Below, piece after piece: positions 33,753 to 40,909 of a stretch of 64,000 bases of DNA (position 1 is its first letter; the number at the start of each line of letters is the position of its first letter). Below the pieces are notes generated by a model. It saw only the letters and a program-made list of their open reading frames with translations, was not told the origin of the DNA and did no database searches. The translations under genes were made by a program, and so were the position numbers. Location of the stretch: positions 62,001 to 126,000 of the forward strand of contig NZ_JAVQHL010000004.1 of assembly GCF_032670585.1 (NCBI RefSeq), read 5' to 3'. This DNA is from Ostreiculturibacter nitratireducens (lineage in GTDB: Bacteria > Pseudomonadota > Alphaproteobacteria > Rhodobacterales > Rhodobacteraceae).

Positions 33753-36545
33753 TCACCTATCGTCGGGAACCGTCGCGTCAAGCACGGATGCGACGATTTT
33801 CTCGGCGATCGCGGTTTCCGACCGCAATCTCGCCGCGAGCGACTCCAGATCCGGCTCTCCTGCCTCGCGCAGGAGGAAGGCGCGCCCTCCCTCACCGATC
33901 TGCTCCATATCGAGCGGCCGGTCGGTGAGAAGCCGCCCCCCCGCCTGCAGGCGCCAGAGGAAGCGGTAGGCCCTCGCGAGCGCCTCGCCTTCCTCCTTCG
34001 TGACATATCCCTCGCGCGGGCCGATCCGAAGCTGCGGTTCCACCCGGCGCGCGGAGTCACCGGCGCGAAGCGCGAAGCTTTGGGCCAGAAGCTCGATGTC
34101 CTGAAGTCGGCCCGGGCCGATCTTGGCTTCCCATTCCCCGTCCGGCGCCTTGGCGGTGAAGATCCGCACCCGCATCTCGGCAACGTCGGGAAGGACCTTC
34201 TCCGCCCCGCCCTTCGCGCGCAGGATGGAGAGCCGCACTTCGTCGACCTCGGCGCCCAGTTCGGCCTCACCGGCGATCGGCCGGGCGCGCGTCAGCGCGA
34301 GGTGTTCCCAGGTCCAGGCCTCTTCCATCTGGTAGGACCGGAACGCGTCGAGCGACGTCGCGACAGGCCCCTGACGCCCCGAAGGACGCAGGCGCATGTC
34401 CACCTCGTAGAGCCTCCCCTCGGCCATCGGCGCGCTGATCGCCGTGACCAGGGCCTGGGTGAGACGCGCATAGTATGTCCGTGCCGCGAGCGGGCGCCGA
34501 CCATCCGAGTTTTCCACGCCCGCCGGGTCATAGATCACGATCAGGTCGAGGTCGGAAGCCGCGTTGAGCCGCTGTGCGCCAAGGCTTCCCATTCCCACCA
34601 CGGCGGCACCGCGCCCGGGCGGCGCGCCGTGCTTGCGGGCGAATTCTTCCAGGCAGGGCTTCCAGATCGACGCGACGCAGGCCTCCGCCAGATCGGCGTA
34701 GTTCCGGCCCGCCTCCACCGCGTCGATCAGGCCCCGCAGATGGTGGACGCCGATCCGGAAATGCCATTCCTTGGCCCAGCGCCGCGCCGCGTCGAGCTTC
34801 TTCTCGTAGTCCGGGATCTCGTCCAGAACCGCGTCGAGAGAGGCCCGCAGCGCGGGAACGCCCGGCCAGGGGGCGAAGAAATCCCCCCCGATCACGGCAT
34901 CCAGGACGCCGGCATTCCGCGACAGGTAGGACGCCAGCGCGGGTGCCGTGGCGCAGATGTCGACGATCAGGTCGATGAGTTGCGGGTTCGCGTCGAAGAG
35001 CGAGAAGAGCTGCACGCCGGCAGGAAGCCCCGCGAGGAAGCCGTCGAACTGCCTGAGCGCCTCGATCTCGTTCGCCGCGCGCGACAGGCGGCGCAGGATT
35101 TCCGGCTCCACCCGCTTGAAGACCTCGACGGCGCGTGCGGAACGGAGCGCGGGATATCCCCGCCAGCCCTCTACAATCTCGCGCGCGGCCGCGCTCATCT
35201 CTGGGCGTGCGCGTGTCTCACCGGGCGCGAAGAAGCCCTCGGTCAACTCCGCCACCCGTCCGAGCCGCTCCCTGAGCCTCGCGCGGAGAGCGTGGGTGTC
35301 CCCCTCGCCCATCATGCGCGCGAGGCGGTCGAAACCCTCGGCGTCCGTGGGCAAGGCGTGCGTCTGGGCGTCCGCGACCATCTGCACGCGATGCTCCACC
35401 TCCCGATGTGCACGGTAGTGTTCGCTGAGTTCCTCCGCGACCTCCCCGGGAACCCAGCCCTTTTCCGAAAGCGCCACGAGCCCCGGCACGGTGCCGCGCT
35501 GGCGCAGGTCCGGGTCCCGCCCGCCCGCGATCAGCTGCCGCGTCTGGGTGAAGAATTCGATCTCCCGGATCCCCCCCACGCCCAGCTTCATGTCGTGCCC
35601 CTCGAGCACGATCGGCCCGGCAAGCCCCTTGTGTTCACGGATTCTCAGCCGCATGTCGTGGGCGTCCTGGATCGCCGCGAAGTCCAGGTGACGGCGCCAG
35701 ACGAAAGGCGTGAGCGTGGCCAGGAACCGTTCACCCGCCGAGATATCGCCCGCGCAGGCACGCGCCTTGATGTAGGCCGCCCGCTCCCACGTGCGCCCGA
35801 CGCTTTCGTAGTAGTGCTCGGCCGCCTCCATCCCGATGCAGACCGGCGTGACCGCGGCATCGGGACGCAGTCGCAGATCGGTGCGGAAGACGTAGCCCTC
35901 CGCCGTCAGGTCCGACAGCATCGCCGTCATCTTCCGCGTGGCGCGGATGAAGGACGAGCGCGCCTCCATGACTTCGGCGGGCTCGAATCGCGTTTCGTCG
36001 AAGAGGCAGATCAGGTCGATGTCGGAGGAGTAGTTGAGTTCCCCGGCCCCCATCTTGCCCATGGCGATCGCGACCATGCCGCCTGCGGTTGCCGCATCTT
36101 CGGGCGCCGCGCCCGGCAACTTCCCGCGCCGGATCTCCTCGCCGACGAGCGCGCGCAGCGATAGGTGCACGGCCAGATCGGCGAACCGCGTCAGCGCGCC
36201 CGTCACCTCTTCCAGCGGCCAGGCACCGCCGAGGTCGGCCAACCCCGCGATCAGGGCCACGCGGCGCTTCGCCCGCCGGAGCGCGTCAGCAAGAGCGTCC
36301 GGCGCGACCTCCGCGAGACCAGAGAGCGCGGATTCGAGCGCCGCTTCCGGATCTCCGGCAAGCGCGCCCTCAAGCCAGCCGGCTTCCTTCGCTATAAGGC
36401 CGCCAAGATAGGGGCTGCACCCGGCTGCGCCCTCGACCAGCGCCAGAATCTCCGGCGGAAGTCCTGGAAACAGCGCACGGGCCTCCGCTCCACGCTCAGG
36501 TTCATAGGGGATCGGACAACGTGTAAGGCGTGCGGCAAAGTTCAT
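33753..36545 (-). CDS. glnE: Bifunctional glutamine synthetase adenylyltransferase/deadenylase
   Basis: A 930-residue enzyme that adds or removes AMP on glutamine synthetase in response to PII and glutamine. Two nucleotidyltransferase domains are visible: the N-terminal deadenylase domain with MGKMGAGELNYSSDIDLICLFD and the C-terminal adenylyltransferase domain with GMGSLGAQRLNAASDLDLIVIYD. Both Gly-(6)-Asp-x-Asp motifs are intact, so both activities are likely. The frame on the opposite strand is equally long but is only a shadow. Confidence 0.95.
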   Translation of the reverse strand: MNFAARLTRCPIPYEPERGAEARALFPGLPPEILALVEGAAGCSPYLGGLIAKEAGWLEGALAGDPEAALESALSGLAEVAPDALADALRRAKRRVALIAGLADLGGAWPLEEVTGALTRFADLAVHLSLRALVGEEIRRGKLPGAAPEDAATAGGMVAIAMGKMGAGELNYSSDIDLICLFDETRFEPAEVMEARSSFIRATRKMTAMLSDLTAEGYVFRTDLRLRPDAAVTPVCIGMEAAEHYYESVGRTWERAAYIKARACAGDISAGERFLATLTPFVWRRHLDFAAIQDAHDMRLRIREHKGLAGPIVLEGHDMKLGVGGIREIEFFTQTRQLIAGGRDPDLRQRGTVPGLVALSEKGWVPGEVAEELSEHYRAHREVEHRVQMVADAQTHALPTDAEGFDRLARMMGEGDTHALRARLRERLGRVAELTEGFFAPGETRARPEMSAAAREIVEGWRGYPALRSARAVEVFKRVEPEILRRLSRAANEIEALRQFDGFLAGLPAGVQLFSLFDANPQLIDLIVDICATAPALASYLSRNAGVLDAVIGGDFFAPWPGVPALRASLDAVLDEIPDYEKKLDAARRWAKEWHFRIGVHHLRGLIDAVEAGRNYADLAEACVASIWKPCLEEFARKHGAPPGRGAAVVGMGSLGAQRLNAASDLDLIVIYDPAGVENSDGRRPLAARTYYARLTQALVTAISAPMAEGRLYEVDMRLRPSGRQGPVATSLDAFRSYQMEEAWTWEHLALTRARPIAGEAELGAEVDEVRLSILRAKGGAEKVLPDVAEMRVRIFTAKAPDGEWEAKIGPGRLQDIELLAQSFALRAGDSARRVEPQLRIGPREGYVTKEEGEALARAYRFLWRLQAGGRLLTDRPLDMEQIGEGGRAFLLREAGEPDLESLAARLRSETAIAEKIVASVLDATVPDDR

Positions 36546-36692
36546 TCGGCGGACACTACAGTTCCGGCTTCAGCCGTCAATCCGGGAAATCAGGCGGTTA
36601 GCAGAAGGGAAACCAGGATCGAAGCATTGAAGTTTCCCGCGCGGCGTGGACTTCTTGACTTGGTGGCAATGAATTGAGGTAAGGGGCCCAGA

Positions 36693-37163
36693 ATGTCGAA
36701 AAGTATCGATCGGGTCAAAACGGCGCTGGAAGCCGCCGGCATCACAGCGGAAGTCCTGGAAATGGGGGCCGAGACACGGACGGCGGAACAGGCCGCCGCG
36801 GCGGCGGGCTGCGCGCTCGACCAGATCGTGAAGTCGATCATCTTCAGGGGAGAGACCTCCGGCCACGTCATCCTCTTCCTGACCGCCGGCGGGAACCGGG
36901 TCGACCCCGCGCGTGCAAGTGCCGTCGCTGGCCAACCGCTCGGTAAGGCGGACGCCAACCTTGTCCGGGCGGAAACCGGCTTCGCCATCGGCGGGGTCGC
37001 GCCCGTCGGCCACCTGACCCGCATCCGCGCCTTCCTCGACCCGAGGCTGATGGAGTTCGACCATGTATGGGCCGCCGCAGGCACTCCCCGGCACATCTTC
37101 GCCATCTCACCGGCCGATCTGCTCCGGATCACGGGCGCGGAACTCGCCGAGTTCACGGCGTAA
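36693..37163 (+). CDS. YbaK/EbsC family aminoacyl-tRNA deacylase
   Basis: A 156-residue YbaK/ProX-type protein that hydrolyses mischarged tRNA in trans. The family core is AAAAGCALDQIVKSIIFRG (catalytic Lys region) with GFAIGGVAPVGH and DHVWAAAGTPRHIFAISPADLLRITGA. Within this family the specificity (Cys-tRNA-Pro, Ala-tRNA-Pro and others) cannot be told from sequence alone. A weak GGTAAGGGG lies ahead of the ATG. Divergent from glnE. Confidence 0.87.
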   Translation: MSKSIDRVKTALEAAGITAEVLEMGAETRTAEQAAAAAGCALDQIVKSIIFRGETSGHVILFLTAGGNRVDPARASAVAGQPLGKADANLVRAETGFAIGGVAPVGHLTRIRAFLDPRLMEFDHVWAAAGTPRHIFAISPADLLRITGAELAEFTA

Positions 37164-37252
37164 GCCATTGTCGGCTTGATGGTTTTTCGAAGGATGTAAA
37201 AAACCTTCACATTGACCCTTGACGCAGGGCCGTTCCGTTCCGATCTTTGCAA

Positions 37253-37269
37253 TGTGAATAGATTTCACA
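37253..37269. promoter_or_regulatory. Inverted repeat upstream of the DUF2852 gene
   Basis: TGTGAA (37253-37258) and TTCACA (37264-37269) separated by five bases. It looks like a site for a dimeric regulator and resembles the CRP/FNR type, although the spacer is one base longer than the CRP consensus. It is 38 bases before the ATG at 37308. Confidence 0.4.
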
Positions 37270-37307
37270 TCAAGGCTGTCCAACGGTTGACACGAAAGGG
37301 AACGCCC

Positions 37308-37730
37308 ATGTCCACCATCGCCGCCTGGCCCGCCCAGGCAGAATCCTGGCTAGACGAACGCGGCAAGGCCGCCTGGATCGCCGCGGCGGTCCTTGGCCTG
37401 ATCGTCTTCTGGCCCATTGGCCTGGCCATTCTCGCCTACATGATCTGGAGCAAGCGCATGTTCTCGAAACCTTGCGGCTACCGCCGTCATGCCCGCAACA
37501 CCGCCTATCAGCACGGCTTCCGTTCCTCCGGAAACTCGGCCTTCGACGCCTACAAGGCCGACACGCTCGACCGCCTTCAGCGCGAGCAGGAGGAGTTCGA
37601 GGCCTTCCTGAAGCGGCTTCGGGAGTCGAAAGACAAGGCGGAATTCGATCAGTATATGGAAGAACGCGCCCGCACCGCCCGCGATGCGGACACCGGGAAG
37701 GATGAAACCAGCGCTCCTGGCGCCTACTGA
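37308..37730 (+). CDS. DUF2852 membrane protein
   Basis: A 140-residue protein. One or two membrane segments lie at about residues 20-45 (AAWIAAAVLGLIVFWPIGLAILAYMIW), followed by a basic CGYRRHARN stretch and a charged coiled coil (LDRLQREQEEFEAFLKRLRESKDKAEFDQYMEERAR). It matches the DUF2852 pattern known in Rhodobacterales and Rhizobiales. Function unknown; an inverted repeat lies just upstream. Confidence 0.85.
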   Translation: MSTIAAWPAQAESWLDERGKAAWIAAAVLGLIVFWPIGLAILAYMIWSKRMFSKPCGYRRHARNTAYQHGFRSSGNSAFDAYKADTLDRLQREQEEFEAFLKRLRESKDKAEFDQYMEERARTARDADTGKDETSAPGAY

Positions 37731-37749
37731 TCCGGGCAATGCGAACCTC

Positions 37750-37772
37750 GGGCGGCCCTCGCGGGGCCGCCC
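37750..37772. terminator. GC-rich hairpin between DUF2852 and RDD genes
   Basis: GGGCGGCCC (37750-37758) pairs perfectly with GGGCCGCCC (37764-37772) around a five-base loop, 20 bases after the DUF2852 stop. No U-run follows, so it may stabilise the upstream mRNA or only partly terminate. Confidence 0.5.
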
Positions 37773-37795
37773 TCGCCTGCGAGGAAAGGACAAGG

Positions 37796-38248
37796 ATGAT
37801 TTACGAACATTCCCATCCCGGTCTGCCCGACCCTTTCACCCAGGCGGAATTCTACGCGGACGTCCCGCTCAAACGGCTTCTGGCCTGGGTCGTCGATACG
37901 ATCCTGATCCTCCTGCTTGCCATCCTCTTCCTCCCCTTCACGGCCTTCACGGCTCTCTTCTTCTTTCCCCTCTTCTACGTGACGATCGGCTTCGTCTACC
38001 GCGCGGCCAGCATCACCAGATGGTCGGCGACGCCCGGCATGCTGCTTTTCGCCATCGAGCTCCGCACCTCGGAGGGCGATCGCTTCGACACCCCGTATGC
38101 GGTCCTCCATACGCTCGGGTACACGGTCTCGCTCAGCTTCGTGTTGCCGCAGGTCGTTTCGGTCTTCCTGATGCTCACGACGCCACGGGCACAGGGGCTG
38201 ACCGATCTCGTGCTCCAGACGGCGGCGATCAATCGCCCGCGCTCCTGA
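37796..38248 (+). CDS. RDD family membrane protein
   Basis: A 150-residue protein with the RDD domain: KRLLAWVVDTILILLLAILFL (Arg and Asp-Asp-type motif as R..A..VD), a second segment TALFFFPLFYVTIGFVYRA, then SATPGMLLFAIELRT and a third hydrophobic stretch. RDD proteins are small polytopic membrane proteins of poorly known, possibly transport, function. AAGGACAAGG precedes the ATG at 37796; the upstream frame crosses the hairpin and is not used. Confidence 0.82.
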   Translation: MIYEHSHPGLPDPFTQAEFYADVPLKRLLAWVVDTILILLLAILFLPFTAFTALFFFPLFYVTIGFVYRAASITRWSATPGMLLFAIELRTSEGDRFDTPYAVLHTLGYTVSLSFVLPQVVSVFLMLTTPRAQGLTDLVLQTAAINRPRS

Positions 38249-38344
38249 GTGGCCAAGGTACACTGAAGAAACAATTGTATTCCCGGCTTGGCGGAACGGC
38301 GAAGCCTTGCTAACGTCGCTCGGAATGCCCATGTCCGCGGTCCT

Positions 38345-39181
38345 ATGCGCCATACGCTACCGATAGCGCCCCAGTTCTATGTGACGGCACCGCAACCCTG
38401 CCCCTATCTCGACGGGCGGGCGGAACGGAAGCTGTTCACTGCGCTTCAGGGAGAACCCGCGCCAAGGCTGAACGACGCGCTGTCCAAGCAGGGCTTCAGA
38501 CGGTCCCAGAACGTGCTCTACCGGCCCTCCTGCGCCGAGTGCACGGCCTGCCTTTCGGCCCGTATCAGGGTCGCGGATTTCCAGCCTTCCCGAAGCCAGC
38601 GGCGGACGCTGAAACGCAATGCGCACCTGCGGCGCGAGGCGACGAGTCCCTGGGCGACGGAGGAGCAGTACGCTCTGTTTCGGCGGTACCTCGACAGCCG
38701 CCATGCGGACGGCGGAATGGCGGACATGGACGTGTTCGAGTTCGCCGCGATGATCGAGGAGACGCCGGTCAAGAGCCGCGTGGTCGAGTACTCCCTGCCC
38801 CCGGAGCGGAGCGAGCGGCGGCGGGAACTCAAGGCGGTCTGCCTGACCGACGTGCTCGATGACGGGCTGTCGATGGTCTACAGCTTCTACGACCCCGATC
38901 AGGCGTCGGACAGCCTCGGGACCTATATCATCCTCGATCACGTGGAACTGGCCCGCAGTTCCGGTCTCCCCTACGTCTATCTCGGCTACTGGGTGCCCGG
39001 GAGCCGGAAGATGGGCTACAAGTCCAATTTCAACGCGCTCGAGATCTACAAGGGCGGCCGCTGGCAGGATATCGGGGAACCGGAGGACCACAGCGCCGAG
39101 ACCCATCCGCTGTCGGTCGACCCCATCGCCGAACAGGTCGCCCGGATCGAGCTTCCCGACACGCGGTTGAGCAAGGTCTGA
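38345..39181 (+). CDS. bpt: Aspartate/glutamate leucyltransferase (Bpt/Ate family)
   Basis: A 278-residue protein that transfers an amino acid from a charged tRNA to N-terminal acidic residues, marking proteins for ClpS/ClpAP. Seen: PYLDGRAERKLFTAL, YRPSCAECTACLSARI (Cys pair) and PYVYLGYWVPGSRKMGYKSNFNALEIY. The family is either Bpt (leucyl, bacterial) or Ate (arginyl); the bacterial type is normally Bpt. The ATG at 38345 replaces an upstream in-frame start at 38288. Confidence 0.88.
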   Translation: MRHTLPIAPQFYVTAPQPCPYLDGRAERKLFTALQGEPAPRLNDALSKQGFRRSQNVLYRPSCAECTACLSARIRVADFQPSRSQRRTLKRNAHLRREATSPWATEEQYALFRRYLDSRHADGGMADMDVFEFAAMIEETPVKSRVVEYSLPPERSERRRELKAVCLTDVLDDGLSMVYSFYDPDQASDSLGTYIILDHVELARSSGLPYVYLGYWVPGSRKMGYKSNFNALEIYKGGRWQDIGEPEDHSAETHPLSVDPIAEQVARIELPDTRLSKV

Positions 39182-39256
39182 CGGGCCACGAAGCCTGTCG
39201 GGGCGACGAGATTGCCAGACTGCCCGTAACGGCAAGGGTGGAGCAGTGTCATTTCC

Positions 39257-39934
39257 ATGAAACGGGCAATCGTCACAGGTGGTGCCGGGCTGATCGGCGC
39301 GGGCATTTGCAGGGCTCTCGCGACCGAGGGATGGGAGGTCGCGTCCTTCGACCTCCGGGAGGGTCCGGAAGGGGCGCGGCACATCCGCTGCGATGTCGGT
39401 GACGAGGCTTCGGTAGCAGCGGGCTTCGGGACACTCGGATGGGAAGGGCTGGACCTTCTCGTCAACAACGCCGGAATCGCCGGCGCAGCGGCCCGGCCCG
39501 TGACCGAGCTTTCGCTGGCCGACTGGCGGCGCGTCCTGGACAGCCACCTGACCGGGGCTTTCCTGATGACCCGAGCAGCGGCGCCACTGATGCGCGAGGG
39601 CGGCAGCATCATCAACATGGCCTCCACCCGCGCATTCATGTCCGAGCCCGACACGGAAGCCTATTCCGCCGCGAAAGGCGGGATCGTCGCGCTGACCCAT
39701 GCCTTGGCGATCAGTCTTGGCCCGCGGGTCCGCGTCAACGCGATTGCGCCGGGCTGGATATCGGGCGCTGACGACCTGCGCCCAGAGGACCACGAACAGC
39801 ATCCCGTCGGGCGCGTCGGGCGTGCCGAGGACGTGGCCGGGGCCGTGCTCTACCTCGCCGGCGCGGGTTTCATGACCGGACAGGTGCTGGTTCTCGACGG
39901 CGGCATGACGCGGAAGATGATCTACGCGGAATGA
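39257..39934 (+). CDS. Short-chain dehydrogenase/reductase
   Basis: A 225-residue SDR oxidoreductase. TGGAGLIGAGICRAL is the NAD(P)-binding glycine motif, LVNNAGIAG the structural motif, SIINMASTRAFMSEPDTEAYSAAKGG carries the catalytic Ser, Tyr and Lys (YSAAK), and INAIAPGWI follows. The C-terminus has FMTGQVLVLDGGM. Substrate is not evident from the neighbours. Confidence 0.88.
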   Translation: MKRAIVTGGAGLIGAGICRALATEGWEVASFDLREGPEGARHIRCDVGDEASVAAGFGTLGWEGLDLLVNNAGIAGAAARPVTELSLADWRRVLDSHLTGAFLMTRAAAPLMREGGSIINMASTRAFMSEPDTEAYSAAKGGIVALTHALAISLGPRVRVNAIAPGWISGADDLRPEDHEQHPVGRVGRAEDVAGAVLYLAGAGFMTGQVLVLDGGMTRKMIYAE

Positions 39935-40082
39935 GAACGGCACTGCGGGGCTACCAGCAGAGCGGCCACGCTTTGACCTGCGTCATCGTCCGGCGTCCTG
40001 AAAGATCCGACACTTTTTCGGGCAAGGCCGACGGACAAGGCGTCTGCCGGCTGACGGTGGTCGCGGCCGGGAGGTGATGTTC

Positions 40083-40526
40083 ATGCAGGATTCCGAGGTG
40101 TCGAATGTGTCTCTCCGCCCGCTCTGGATCGCGATCCTGCTGAACCTGATCTGGGTGAACCTTTCCGGCGTCATCCGCGCCTTCGCCTTCGTGATGCCGA
40201 TGATGCGCTCTGCCCTGCCGACGGTTCCGGACGTCGTGCCGATGAACCTCAACCTCTTCCTTGCCTGGGGGGCATGGGAACTGATCCCGATCCTCTCGGT
40301 CAGCATCATTTCCTGGCTCATGATGATCCGGTTCGGCGCATCCACAGGGATCGCGCTGGCGGCGGGCACGGTGACCTGGATCCTCGTCTACGCCAACCTC
40401 TGGTCGGCCCTCTACCTCATGAACCTTGCGACCCTGCCGGTGACCGGCGTCGCGCTGGCCCTGTCCTGGCTCGAGATGGCGGTGGCGGCCTTCCTGGTGC
40501 GGTGGTCCGCGATCCGGTATTCCTGA
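40083..40526 (+). CDS. Four-span membrane protein of unknown function
   Basis: A 147-residue hydrophobic protein with about four membrane segments (LWIAILLNLIWVNLSGVIRAFAFV, LIPILSVSIISWLMMI, GIALAAGTVTWILVYANLW, VTGVALALSWLEMAVAAFLV). ATG 40083 is chosen because GGGAGG lies eight bases before it; GTG 40074 and ATG 40077 sit on or too near that site. No family recognised. Confidence 0.7.
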   Translation: MQDSEVSNVSLRPLWIAILLNLIWVNLSGVIRAFAFVMPMMRSALPTVPDVVPMNLNLFLAWGAWELIPILSVSIISWLMMIRFGASTGIALAAGTVTWILVYANLWSALYLMNLATLPVTGVALALSWLEMAVAAFLVRWSAIRYS

Positions 40527-40909
40527 CTGCCAACAGCGAAACGATCGTTTCCCTTTTGGAAACACCCGGACTGCTCTTGTCGGGCAACAGGCATTCGCCC
40601 GAAGCGATCCGCGCCAAGAAAGCCAGCAATCGGCAACAGCTATCTGCCATTCAGTCAACGGGAGGGGCCGGAGACTGTTTCCGACCTGGAAATGTCAGGA
40701 CGCCTCACGATGTCCGGGATGCCTTCGCACATCCTTCGGGTCGAGAGGCGGAAACCCCTCACCAATAGCTGCGCCTTCTCGGACATCCGGTCTTCCGCAG
40801 CTGCTGGAAACGTCCGAGCGACAAAGCATCGAAACGGGACGACCCAGGCCCCCATCGTCCGAACGACCTTTATGTCGCGGGAGGCTCTCAGGCCCCCCGC
40901 GACGCTGCA
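40527..40909. other. Gene-free interval between convergent genes
   Basis: A 383-base stretch between the ends of the four-span protein gene (plus) and the TRAP large permease (minus). It holds a 14-base perfect palindrome GAAACGATCGTTTC (40538-40551) and, at its right end, the hairpin described separately. No convincing gene or RNA was found. Confidence 0.5.
40874..40903 (-). terminator. Terminator-like hairpin after the TRAP operon
   Basis: GTCGCGGG (40874-40881) pairs with CCCGCGAC (40896-40903). On the minus strand the stem is followed by ATAAAGG, and it begins seven bases beyond the TRAP large-permease stop. There is no strong U-run. Confidence 0.5.

Noticed and set aside
33684..36164. 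Long open frame of 826 codons on the strand opposite glnE
   Set aside because: It is the mirror of the real glnE frame. High GC with third-position bias leaves the antisense frame open. No domain is seen in it.
40655..40855. Short frames in the gene-free interval near 40,700
   Set aside because: None has a ribosome-binding site or a recognisable domain, and several overlap each other on both strands.
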